From Rhynchopus euleeides (Eukaryota > Euglenozoa > Diplonemea > Diplonemida > Diplonemidae): a stretch of DNA of 64,000 nt. This document shows positions 11,189 through 21,196 of this stretch, piece by piece; within the stretch, counting starts at the first letter, position 1, and the number at the start of each line of letters is the position of its first letter. Both the position numbers and the translations under genes were made by a program. The notes below the pieces were generated by a model. The model did no database searches and was not told the origin of the DNA. It worked only from the letters and a program-made list of their open reading frames with translations. Location of the stretch: assembly GCA_963210315.1 (NCBI GenBank), contig OY723277.1, forward strand, positions 2,170,001 to 2,234,000. The letters are read 5' to 3'.

Positions 11189-13967
11189 TGGAGACCGCGT
11201 CGTGTGGCCTGTGAGGGAGGGGGGGAGAGAATGCACGACCTTTTGCTCCAAAAAAGCGCATTAATAGTGATCACGGCGATCGCCAATGATCCACCCTCAT
11301 TAATTTTTTTTGCCCTGTTTTTTTGGTCAAAAATAAGGAGAACACGAAACAGCGTCCCCCCTCACCGGGGGACGCGACGAGCACGGCCAAAAATCGTTCA
11401 AAATCGTTCAAATACAACCTGCCCACCTTTTCAGAGCCACCCTTTTTTTTTTCGTGCAGCTTTTTCTTTTTGGTATCCCGGCCCCCCCCCTCCACACACA
11501 TGCACATCTCCACGCCCCCCCTCGCCCCCATCGCCCATTGCCTGTCACAGAGGCACTGTGGGTGTGGGTGTGGGTGTGGTGGAGGGGGAGGTGTGTGTGT
11601 GTGGGGATGGCTTTGCTCTGATGTGCACAGGTGTGTGCAATCTTCTCCCACACACCCTCTCTCTTACCATCTTTCATTCAAAGTGATTTGCACACACGCG
11701 CTGATTCCAGCAAAAAGGCACCGCCGAGGTTCTTGAGAATGGGAGGGGCACGGTGGCCAGACAGCGGGTTGTGGGCGTTGCGGCAACGAGGCTCGTTCGG
11801 CAGCCGGACAGGCACACAAGGGTACAAATGCCATCATGAGCGCTGCTGGTTCCCGGACCTGTCTCTGTTCCCTTCAGTAACCACCCCTTCTGGCAGCATT
11901 GCTATACTGGCCTTACCACACCTGAGGTTGGTTGGTGGTTGTCGATGCAAGTAACCCGAAGTAGCGACTCAGTGCTCAGAGTATGGCCAACAATCCGTTC
12001 AAACTCAAAAACTGCTATATATTGCTGTTGTTTGGCCCTGAAGACGAACTGTGTCGATACTCCGTGAGGGCAACGCATTCGGGCAACATTGTGTCCGCCA
12101 CATTCCGGTACGTTCCGGACGTCAGGCTGGTCGTCGATGTCAAAAAAAATACAAGAGTACCGTGTTTCCTGAACCTGGAAATGCACTGCTTCGTTCAGCT
12201 GCTGTGCACGTCATCTGTCAAGCGAATCGTGGAAATCACTGACATGACCCTCTCTCTCTCTCCCCTCTCCCCACTTTAATATTCTACATCAACAAGTTGG
12301 ATCCCCAAATACAAGTAAAAACATGAAGGCTGTGCGACGCCGCATGCACGCACAGCACACCCCCTCTCATGCTACCACCAGCTTTGCTTTCAGGCGCGCC
12401 CATATTGCCTCAAGAACGTCACACCCCCTCCCCCCCCCCCCCCCCCCCAGATTTACTCATCCGCAGGAAGATCCTGGCATCTTGTTCTGCTACGAACAAT
12501 AAACCCGCACACGTGAATATACTATTTTTCCAGCAGTGAAGAACGCACCGAACCACATACCTGCTTTTTGATGCGATCCCTTCCGTGGGGCCCCACGCCC
12601 ACACACGCGCATCCCTGGGCCGTGATCTGCGCAGGGTCGCCCACCTAAAAACGTGGCCACTCCACACGCAACATCTCCTTCCCGTCTTGTGACAACCCTC
12701 CATCACAGCGATTCACTGATCAGGGTGTATTGTGTAAATCAGCAGTCACGGCGCCACTACTTTGCGGACATTAGGTGGTGCCGCCGTGATGCCCCCGTCG
12801 GGTTCGAACAATACAAAAGTGAATTCAACACGCCGAGAAGATCTGCCGGTTACCGAATGGATTTCTCTCTCAAGTAACCCCTCACCGGGGGGGCTGTGGG
12901 GTGAGACGGCAAGTCGGCCAAAAAATCTTTAGCGCATCAGTTCGTCGTGCAGCGGTCTCTCGTGAGACTTCTGCTCGGTGCCGATCCGCTAGCCCAACAT
13001 TGCCTACACTCTAAAGTGCAGAAAAGTGAGCCGCCTTGACAAAAATGGTGTCACGCTGGCGCAGTTTTGCCACATGAGTGTGAAATCGCCCCTGCCCCCC
13101 GGGTGTTTTTTTTTGGAGGTGTGGGTGAGTGGGTGGGGTGGGGGGCCAAAAAAAATAACGCTGGTTATTTTTTGCCAGACACATCACGCACAACAAAAAT
13201 ATGCACAGGATTTTTTTTGCATCTTCTTTGCTACCGTTTGTCTCCTGAACCCACACTCACAGCCACACCTTCTCTCTGTCCAGGGGATAAGATAGGTCTG
13301 GTTTTCCGGTTTTCAAAACCAGGGTTTCCCGGTTCCCGGTTTTCTGGGAAAAAAAAAAGGTCGGTCTCATTTTTGGCGGTTTTTTTTGTGATTTTGGGAC
13401 AGTAAAACAGTCAGAAAAAACGCCATAAAAAAATAGAAAGTGACCCCATCGTGATCCGCACAGAGCTCAAATAGTCCAAAGAAGGCAGAGAAGCGGAGAA
13501 GAAAAATGGACCTAGCGGGTGGCCCGGTGGGTGGTGATGCCCTCGTCATGCAGGTCTCTTCTGTTTTGAAGGTGCACACATGGTGGACTCCAGCCACCAT
13601 GTCTAAGAGGGAGTCTAAGACTGCAGTCTGGAGGGCTGAGACGAGAACTCAAACGACTTTCAAGCAGTCTTGAAGGTCGCCAAGCCTATTGGGGGCAACT
13701 AACAGATGAGATTTGTTTGTTGCCTGTCGTCACAGCTAGGTGCCCATCTCTTCGATAACGGAATGTGTGCAGAGATCTCGTGGACCCTTTGGCCATTCTG
13801 TCGTGCACCCACTCCACCCACAACGCACACCTGTCACGAGTGGTCGCTCCCCCGTCCTCCTCCACCCTGAAGGTTGAACCCTCAAGGACCAGTGATCTCC
13901 TGCTGGCCGGGCTGCGATACAGCGAAGCCTTCCTACTTACAAGCGAATCCAGACTGTAGGGAACAGA
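11189..13967. other. intergenic, repeat remnants only
   Basis: No gene supported. It holds TCGTTCAAA-tail copies (11334-11412, 11984-12003, 12877-12935), a GT stretch (11565-11610), a C run at 12428-12449 and a minus-strand GTGAG-hairpin relative at 13009-13080. A GGTTTTC/GAAAACC-rich stretch at 13298-13345 precedes one TGACCCC core at 13440 related to the 15.5-16.4 kb satellite. Confidence 0.55.
13009..13080 (-). repeat. GTGAG-hairpin dispersed repeat, divergent copy
   Basis: On the minus strand it matches the family over the AAGGCGGCTCACTTTTCTGC block and the upstream CAAAACTGCGCCA-like block, but the outer arms are lost. Confidence 0.5.
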
Positions 13968-14205
13968 TGTTCACTACCGTGGCCTCCGGCGGCTGGGGGG
14001 CTCCGCCCCCCAGACCCCCCTGTGTAAAAGCATTGCACCAGACCGGTTTTTTGGGCGAGAGTCCAAACTTTCAAAGCAGCTGCTGCGCCTGCCCCACCAA
14101 GCAGCCTCAGTACGACAGGACGCGCGCAGGCACCGGGCCCTCTCAGATTCTGGGAGGGTTTGCGCGGGTCGCGCGCGCCGAAGGCGCGCGCGAAAAATTT
14201 TCAAA
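13968..14205 (+). repeat. CCTCCGGCGG-GCGCGC dispersed element, copy 1
   Basis: It begins with GAACAGATG, then a strongly conserved block (CACTACCGTGGCCTCCGGCG followed by the self-complementary CTGGGGGGCTCCGCCCCCCAG). It ends at a GC hairpin (GCGCGCGCCGAAGGCGCGCGC) followed by AAAAATT. Further copies lie at 18135-18440 (reverse), 30592-30898 and partly at 30421-30490, 35905-35975 and 36118-36260. Defined ends with hairpins suggest a short mobile element of unknown class. Confidence 0.7.
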
Positions 14206-14642
14206 ACCAGAAAAACCGGAAAACGGCGCCAGAAAAAAAGTCTATCTTATACCCTGTCTCTGTCTCTCTCAAAAAGAAAATCCAGAAATTCAGAAGTTGA
14301 TTTTAAATCGTTTTTTCCCCGCACTTGAGGAGCCCATGGACCCCCAAGTATCACTTAAAAAAATCTGCTCAGAGCACGGCCAAAAAAATCGTTCAAAAAC
14401 GTAGCTTCCTTGACAGACGGTTCATTGCACTGTCGCAGGTGCGCGGAGAGTCATCGTTGCCGCCAGATATGGTCCCTCTTACCCTGCTAGGAGTCCGGCC
14501 AGAAAATCGTTCAAAAATCTTCCGATTCTTCCGTTGGAAGTGCACAGGGGGTGGTGGGAGTCAATGGGAGGTTGTGGGCGAGGCGACTTGTGCGTCACCA
14601 GTTCCACCGCCTCTGGCAAATACCCACGTCCCAGCAAATCTC
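14206..14642. other. intergenic, TCGTTCAAA-tail copies
   Basis: No gene. It contains two plus-strand TCGTTCAAA tails (about 14374-14400 and 14486-14522) and otherwise nothing I recognise. Confidence 0.5.
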
Positions 14643-14789
14643 TTACACGGTGGCCTAGTCAGGGTTTTGACCAGTCCTGTCCCTGGTGAACAAAGGGCCT
14701 GGTCATGACCAGGGGTACAGGGCAAATGGGCTGCAACCCCCCCTGGTCAATTTTAGTCTGGTCAAAACCCTGACTAGGCCACCGTGTAA
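14643..14789. mobile_element. 147-bp MITE with 32-bp terminal inverted repeats
   Basis: It starts TTACACGGTGGCCTAGTC and ends with the exact reverse complement; the arms match for about 32 bp, through GGGTTTTGACCAG. A second internal pair of CTGGTCA/TGACCAG boxes flanks the centre. CTC stands on both sides and may be a 3-bp target duplication; alternatively TTA/TAA is the duplication, as in Harbinger-like elements. It has no coding capacity. Confidence 0.75.
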
Positions 14790-15479
14790 CTCTCTGTCTC
14801 TCACTCGCCCCCCACCCCCCCCAATGGATTCACACGGAGTGCTGGAACAGAGAGTCACTGCTTCATGGTTGCTTTGCGGGCTGCACAACTAGCCCACACA
14901 TCTTGCCACACCCACGCGCGCGTAGTGATGCCATGGTCATATGTTCATTCGTGGGGCTGAACGAAAAGAATGAGCCACATCTGCACCACGGTTGCTTCGC
15001 TGTGCTTTATTGTGGAACGGCTGGCCTTTGATGCGGGATTTCCATTCCTGAAAACAGTAGTCCCCCCCTCAGAAGAACGCGGATCACGCAGATATTCCGA
15101 GACAGCACGCACATTCGCCGAGGCAGCAAGAAATCTCCAAAACGTTCAAAGAAATTCCCCAACTGATCAGGGGGCAGCGTATGTTCGATTGAGCTCTCGG
15201 GCGATCATGACGGCCTGGCCAAACGCAAACAAATAAGGAAATAGAGGAAGAGACGACAACAGGCAATGCCACTATATGGCCTCGGCGAACTTGGTACAGC
15301 CTCTCTCACCGGGGGGGGGGGGGGCGGGAAGTCCTCCCGCCCTCCAGAGACGCAGGCAAAATATATGTCCAAAAGTGTTCGAATCGCCCAACTCCCTGTG
15401 GAGAAAGTCTGCTTTGGGAAATAAGCTGCTGTCCACAAGAGACCGTGATGTTGTGTGGGCTCCCTGCGTCCAACCACCC
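14790..15479. other. intergenic; partial tail-family head at 15225-15320
   Basis: No gene. The stretch 15225-15320 (GAGGAAGAGACGAC, AGGCAATGCC, then CTCTCACCGGGG) matches the head of the sequence downstream of LINE-B (about 25305-25380), but lacks the TCGTTCAAA tail. Confidence 0.5.
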
Positions 15480-16410
15480 CCCCCCCCCCCTAGGCATAGA
15501 CCCCGATAAGAGGGGGTCGGGGGTCGGGGGGGTCAGGGGTCGGGGGTCGGGAGGGGGTCCGAGGGGGTCGCCTTGAGGAATTTGCCTGAATGGGGACCAC
15601 CAATAAGGGGTGTTCATAGGCACCCCATGGCCAAAATGACCCCACTGCGATACGCACAAACTCCAAACATTCAAAAGAACGGGTTTTTGAAAAACCCGAG
15701 GAGGGGGTCGGGGAGGGTGCCGCTGGGTGGGTGAGTAGGGTGGCATGGTGTGTGCCTCCCAGGCATCTCCTCCCACGACTATCCCTGGACCAGACCCACA
15801 TTTCATGAGTGAAGCTTGGTACTTCTATCCACGAAATGACCCCACTACGATCCGCAGTAGTCCCAAATATTCAAAAGGACGGGGTTTTGCAAACCCTGTG
15901 TGGGGGGGTCGGAGGGGGTCGGGAGGGGGGGCCGACCCCTCATACTCCGACCCCCAAGTTTGCAACCCCCCATTTTCCGACCCCTGAGAAATAGTGCAAA
16001 AGTTCCGACCCCCAAGTTTCAGACCCCCATTTTCAGACCCCCTTCCGACCCCTCCGACCCCCCGTATTCCGACCCCCGAGAACAATGGGGGGTCGGGAGG
16101 GGGGCCGACCCCCTCTGACCCCCATATCCGACCCCTCGATTCCGACCCCCGGGTTTCCGACCCCCATTCTCGACGAGGACCACCTCTGCATTTCAGGGGT
16201 GTTGTGTGGCACCTACACCAACAAAGTGACCCCACTACGATCCGCACGGAGTCCAAACAATGCAACAGAGGGAGAACCCCGCGTTTCCTCGGGAAAAACC
16301 CAGGGTTTTTCCCAGATATTTGGGGGGGGGGGGGTCTTTTATAAGAGGGGGTCGGGGGTCGGGGGTCGGGTGGGGTCAGGGGGTCGGATTCTTATCGGGG
16401 TCTCTGCCCC
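15480..16410. repeat. GACCCC-rich satellite with embedded dyads
   Basis: Alternating blocks of GACCCCC/GGGGGTC and a conserved core TGACCCCACTACGATCCGCA. Cores start at about 15637, 15837 and 16227, and an outlier lies at 13440. Each core is followed by a run related to GTCCAAACATTCAAAAG and then by a perfect or near-perfect dyad whose sequence varies: GGGTTTTTGAAAAACCC, then GGGTTTTGCAAACCC, then GGGAAAAACCCAGGG plus its mirror. Spacing is irregular (about 200 and 390 bp). Confidence 0.7.
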
Positions 16411-16412
16411 TA

Positions 16413-17559
16413 GGGGGGGTCAAATGGGGGTGACAAACACGATTTTTCAAAAAACCGGCGCAGAGGCCCCAAAGCCCCCGTAAACCCTCCAAACCCCCCC
16501 AGATCGGTCCGGAAACCCATCGAACCCCACTTTTCCACCATTCCGGGCACCTCAGGTGCCCGAATTGGGGTACCTAAATTTTGTGCCACCGTTTGGTACC
16601 GGACAGTGCCACTGTGTGGGAGGTTGGAAAAGAAAATGCCCCAACACACCACATCTGAGGGTTGCAATGCATGTTGCTTGCCAACCACGTCATCCGGTGG
16701 GTGTCAGGCGCTATGTAGGTGGCATGAGCCAGGTCTTCGATGTGTTCTGGCTTGTATATGTACCTCCCTGCCTGCGGCACAGGCACTGCCTTTGTCCCCC
16801 ACACCAGCCACAGAGAGCGTATTGTACTCGGTCCACGGTTGCTGATTCATTGTGATGCGTTGTATCCTCGAGTGAACGTCACACACTAGTGGCACCACCA
16901 CCCGCCATCCGAGAGCTGTATTGACTTTGCGCCCTTCCGTTGCATTCACCTCGCCACGCATATTGCACCGTTCAGTACCAGTGCTCTTGGGCCAGGCAAA
17001 GTAGACCGCAGCAACTACCAATTCTGGCACAATGGGTACCACGACAGCGCACTTCGTGTGTTCCCGGAATGTACAGCTCGTGTTGCAACAGTCGTTGTCA
17101 ACACATCCCGGTTGTGGAGCACTGCTGCACAGGAATCACACGACCATCTGGACTGTTCCGTACCTACAGGCAGCCTCCCGGTGCATGGTGGCAGGGAGGT
17201 ACATATACAAGCCAGAACTCATCGAAGACCTGGCTAATGCCACCTACATAGCGCCTGACACCCACCGGATGACGTGGTTGGCAAGCAACATGCATTGCAA
17301 CCCTCAGATGTGGTGTGCTGGGGCATTTTCTTTTCCAACCTCCCACACAGTGGCACTGTCCGGTACCAAACGGTGGCACAAAATTTAGGTACCCCAATTC
17401 GGGCACCTGAGGTGCCCGGAATGGTGGAAAAGTGGGGTTCGATGGGTTTCCGGACCGATCTGGGGGGGTTTGGAGGGTTTACGGGGGCTTTGGGGCCTCT
17501 GCGCCGGTTTTTTGAAAAATCGTGTTTGTCCACGTAAAAGGGTGGCATTTGACCCCCCC
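16413..17559 (+). mobile_element. 1147-bp foldback DNA element, copy 1 (TA target duplication)
   Basis: It is flanked by TA on both sides (16411-16412 and 17560-17561). Termini are GGGGGGGTCAAATG and its complement. After a short unequal spacer, the inverted repeats resume and run to about 16772 on the left and from about 17190 on the right, so they are roughly 360-370 bp long and leave only about 417 bp of unique centre. TA duplication fits Tc1/mariner-type or another TA-targeting transposase. No transposase is encoded; short ORFs inside are mirror images of each other. Copy 2 (26672-27819) is its reverse complement with almost no difference. Confidence 0.85.
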
Positions 17560-17561
17560 TA

Positions 17562-18134
17562 GCCCCCCCCCCCCCCCCCCGTTAAAACCCGCTCAAATCG
17601 TTCAACTAGATAGGCTGTGGGGATCTGCGACGACACATCATTGCGCCCCTGTCCTTCGAAGAAAGCGTGGAAGCAGCTCGCGAATATGGTACCCAACCCC
17701 AACCCCCCCGGCAAACCCAGCAAAAAGGCAGTGCGGGCAACCACGCTGGCCCCAACCTGCCCTGTTAATACTACAGGATCAGTGCCAGCGGTGCCGCTCT
17801 ATCAAACCTCCCGGGCCGTGCTTGGTTATGCCCCACCCATCCCCCCACCCCTGCACTTCAACACTTGTCTATACAGCATCACCTGCCTTCCTCGCCACGA
17901 CATGCTTGCTCTGCTTGCCGGCTATTCTCATCCCACCAGCCCATGATCCTGTGTGGCACGACTCGGCGAAGGCGGGTGTGCCTGTCTGTTTTGGCTCGGA
18001 ACAGACTGGCGCCGCGCCCCCCCTCGTATCCAAAAAAAACAAAATATCGCAATCGTAAAGACGGCACGCACAGTGCTCTCGCTGGTCGCCACGATCTGAC
18101 AAACGGCATGGCGAATTTTGAGGTCGAAAAAAAG
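17562..18134. other. intergenic, nothing recognised
   Basis: A C run abuts the foldback element, and one TCGTTCAAC tail-like motif lies at 17598-17606. The rest has no supported gene. Confidence 0.5.
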
Positions 18135-18440
18135 AGAGGAAAAAAAAATTTCCGCAGGCGCTTCGCGCCTGCGGCGTCGATCACGTCGACACGTGACACA
18201 CTGAGTGGACAGCATAACATATAACCTGCCCCACACTGATGTGGGCTTCATCGTCCGGCAGACATCGTGTGCCGCAGCCATGCAGTGCATGGACGGTGGT
18301 GAGAGACTCATCCGGCAGGCAGTTCCTTAGCCTCATCTTGAGGACCTTCTGGAGGTTTCAAACAGGGGGGTCTGAGGGGCAGAGCCCCCCAGCCGCCGGA
18401 GGACACGGTAGTGAGCATCCGTTCATTGTGGGCGCACAGT
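18135..18440 (-). repeat. CCTCCGGCGG-GCGCGC dispersed element, copy 2 (reverse)
   Basis: Read on the minus strand it starts with ATGCTCACTACCGTGTCC, continues with the CTCCGGCGGCTGGGGGGC block, and ends at the hairpin CGCAGGCGCGAAGCGCC followed by TGCGG and AAATTT. The hairpin arm bases differ from those of other copies but the pairing is kept. Confidence 0.65.
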
Positions 18441-18774
18441 TTCTATATTGTATCCGTAGTCGTAGGGCTGAACGCACGTTCAGCCACCGAGGGCTCAGGG
18501 AGTACGCGATGTGTTGCACCGACTACACAGCACTGGGTATTGCACCCATCTCCCGAGGAGAAATATGGGAGACCGTCCTTTTCCGGGCTCCACCAGCAAT
18601 GTTGGCCCCTGTGAGGACAATACACTCCTTCAAGTGCGGAGAAATCCGCCATGTGAAAAAAAGCCCGGGGAAAAAAAGCCCGGCGCCACTCTCGTCACCA
18701 GGTCCTGGGCACGACCTTAAACTACCTAAGACCTAGGGAAGTCGTAAAACTCAACCCCACACCCCGAGGGCTCC

Positions 18775-18831
18775 CCCAGGCTGGTCCGCCTGGGCAACGG
18801 GGTCCCAGTGCATAGCACGGAGCACTGGGAC
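18775..18831 (+). other. twin perfect hairpins in LINE-B 5' region
   Basis: Hairpin 1 pairs CCCAGGC (18775-18781) with GCCTGGG (18788-18794). Hairpin 2 pairs GTCCCAGTGC (18802-18811) with GCACTGGGAC (18822-18831), 10 bp without mismatch. They could be a 5' UTR structure or promoter. Related LINEs carry ribozymes at the 5' end, but the HDV-like fold is not evident here. Confidence 0.5.
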
Positions 18832-18906
18832 AAAAGAGGGTCCGCCTTTTTCCGTCAACTCTGACATGGGGAGGGACAGCTGGAGCCACTGGCGGGGTGC
18901 TGTGTT

Positions 18907-19075
18907 GACTTCAGGGGGCTCCCAACGTGCTTCGGCACACCGGGTTCTTGGCCTGCGGCGGCATGGTAGTCGGTCAGAGAGGCCAGCGCTTGGTCGGGGA
19001 CTACTCAGAGAGGGCGTGTGCGGACTTCAGGGGGCTCCCAACGTGCATCTGCACACCGGGTTCTTGGCCTGCGGA
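18907..19075 (+). repeat. two ~53-bp direct repeats, LINE-B 5' UTR
   Basis: GACTTCAGGGGGCTCCCAAC opens both copies, which share almost all bases through GGGTTCTTGGCCTGCGG and are spaced 116 bp apart. Tandem 5' monomers act as promoters in several LINE families; that role is inferred. Confidence 0.65.
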
Positions 19076-19349
19076 CGTAGATTGCCTAAAGGTTTAGAAA
19101 CCGGCCGAGCCCGTGGGGGTGACGAACGTACTGCCGGCCCGGGATTGTCAAGGTTCTTTCCCCAGATGGCTCACCAGTACCACCAAACCACACGGAGAGC
19201 AAAATCGCCGGGGAGGGGGTGGGGGAAGGTGGGAAGGGCGGCATGCCGAACTACAGCAAGGATGGCCAACAATGCGATCACTGCAAACAAGGCATGGGAC
19301 ACAAGAGGGAAAAAAAAAAGGGGAACACAACTGACACATCACACACACA

Positions 19350-21097
19350 ATGTCCCACGCTGCCTCTGTCCCCCTGCACCCCTCCTCGACGGGGTTCCCT
19401 GGGGAGGCGTCGGCTAAGCCGGCGCCGAGCGAAGCTGCAGGGAAGAGGCACAAGTGGGTGCTGAGGGAAAAGGAGTGGAGTGCCGACGTCAGGCACTCAA
19501 CCGACGAGCTGGCCGCCAAGGGCGGCGTAATGCTGTGCGCCAAAGGCGACGCACAGCGCCTGATCGCGAGGTGCAGGGAGCACCCGCCGCCGGGACCGGC
19601 GGCAATCCTGACCGTCGAGGCGACGGAGGGGGGGAAGGGGCGCAGCCGCGTCCTCTCCCTCCTGGTCGAGCGCGACGGCGAGACCCGGGGGCTGCGGCGG
19701 CACCTGCTGCAGCTCCACAGTGACCCCGTACACTACGGGGCCAGCAGCAGCCCGGGCCTGAAAGCCCCCAAGGGCAGCCGGGAGTGGGTGGTGATGGAAG
19801 CACCGCCAGCCACCCCCCTCACACACACACACACATCCGCACCTGGCTGCGGGCCCACGGCGCGGAGCCGGACGCGGTCATCGCGATGACCGGCACCACC
19901 TGGGCCCGCCGCTTCAAGGTGGGTGTGGACAGTCGACAGGTCAAGGACCTGCTGCGTGCGAGCGGCGAGAGCGACATCTTCTGCCGCCCCCACTTCCACA
20001 CCACCACACACCCCGACACAGTCGTGCGCCTGCCGCCCGACACCACCATCCAGCAGGCACAGGAGAAGGCGAGCCGGCTGAGCGGAAGGGTCGTCCTTGT
20101 CAAGGGCGGCCTCGGCATCGCAGTGCCGAACACCGCCGGGCACCACGCCACGGCAGCAGTCGTCGGCGACGAAGCTGCAACCCCCCTGCAGGGGAAATAT
20201 GTGCTGGAGGGGCTGCCCCCGGAGTACACCGCCCGCTGCACCCGGGACCTGCTGGAGGAGATGGGCTGGCAGGCGCGCATCCTGGCGTCAACCAGGGTGC
20301 CGAACGGGCGGGCAGTCCTGCTGCGCGCCCCCACCACCCCCCAGAAACTCGGCGCGTACTGCGTCGACAACAACACCTACCTGGTGTTGCGGCGGTACCG
20401 CGAACCCGAGGACTTGGGGCTCTTCCCCCGCCGGCGGAGGCCAAAGCGCACCAAGCCCCCACCGGAGCCGACCCCACCACCCGCAGCACCGGAGCAGCCG
20501 AAGGGAGGAGTGCCGGGGAGTGAGCTGGCGAGTAAGAAGACAAAGAAGAAGACGAAGAAGAAGGGGGCCACGACCGACGCTGAGATGAAGGACAGCGGCC
20601 CCCCCCACGCCACCACCACTACCACCGACCCCGCCGCCGCCGCCGCCGCAGCAGCCGCCGCCGCCGCCGCCAACCTCGCCAGGGTGCAAGCCCTCCTCGA
20701 GCAGGCGGAACAGCGTGCTGCCGAGGCAGAGCGGCGGGCAGCCGCTGCAGAGGAGCGGGCCGCGAACCAGGAGAGACAGTTCGCGGCCGCCCTGCAGGCA
20801 ATGCAGGCCCGCCTGCAGCACCTGGAGGCGGCAGCACATCCGCAGTCAAAACCGAAGAAGACCACCAAGCCGGGCACCAGCTCCCCCTCCCGAAAGACCG
20901 AGCCGGCCGCCACCACCCCAAACCGGGGGACCAAGGGCTCACCCCCGAAGTCCGCCTCCCCGGCCAGAACCCACACGGGGCTAACCCCCAAGAAGAAGAG
21001 CCGGGCACTCTCTCCGTCCCGGACCGCAACCCTGCGCACAAAGCACCCGAAGGAGCGGTTGCACAAACGTCAGTGCGAAGAGGTCCTCTTCAACTGA
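19350..21097 (+). CDS. LINE-B ORF1 (basic, coiled-coil protein), one frame slip
   Basis: The first part is open from an ATG at 19350 and reads to about 19820. The sensible continuation is in the frame open to 21097, so one slip lies in the CA microsatellite at 19821-19835. Both parts have the same base composition and read as one protein. The second part has a compact domain (residues like GKYVLEGLPPEYTAR and RVPNGRAVLLRAP), a proline-rich linker, a lysine-rich stretch (KKTKKKTKKK), a 12-alanine tract from GCC repeats, a heptad-type coiled coil (LARVQALLEQAEQRAAEAER) and a basic tail. Coiled coil plus basic regions is what LINE ORF1 RNA-binding proteins usually show. It ends at TGA 21095-21097 with ORF2 in the same frame. 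Confidence 0.7.
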
Positions 21098-21196
21098 CGG
21101 GGAGGCCCGCCATCTCCAGGCCTGCAGCGCCACATCTACGAGACCGGGCGTGACCTCCTCCTCAGGGCGGGTGACATCGAGCAGAACCCTGGCCCG
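21095..21196 (+). other. UGA stop plus 2A ribosome-skipping peptide at ORF1/ORF2 junction
   Basis: UGA is followed by CGG, the context used by several plant viruses for stop readthrough. A short hairpin can form just after it (AGGCC 21103-21107 with GGCCT 21119-21123). Twenty-five codons further, in the same frame, LLLRAGDIEQNPGP ends at 21196. D-I-E-x-N-P-G-P is the invariant 2A core, and the wording closely matches the T. cruzi L1Tc 2A. No ATG lies in this frame between the UGA and the endonuclease core. The predicted outcome is readthrough followed by Gly/Pro skipping between 21193 and 21194. The motif is seen; the mechanism is inferred. Confidence 0.8.

Noticed and set aside
11983-12279. 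98-codon ORF starting in a TCGTTCAAA-type motif
   Set aside because: The start lies in the dispersed repeat and the end in CT-repeat DNA; no support as a gene.
12735-12815. tRNA-like GGTTCGAA near 12799
   Set aside because: Only the T-loop word fits; there is no acceptor or anticodon stem.
17032-17388. ORFs of 70-120 codons inside both foldback copies
   Set aside because: Mirror-image frames of the inverted arms and centre, identical because the copies are identical; no transposase motif.
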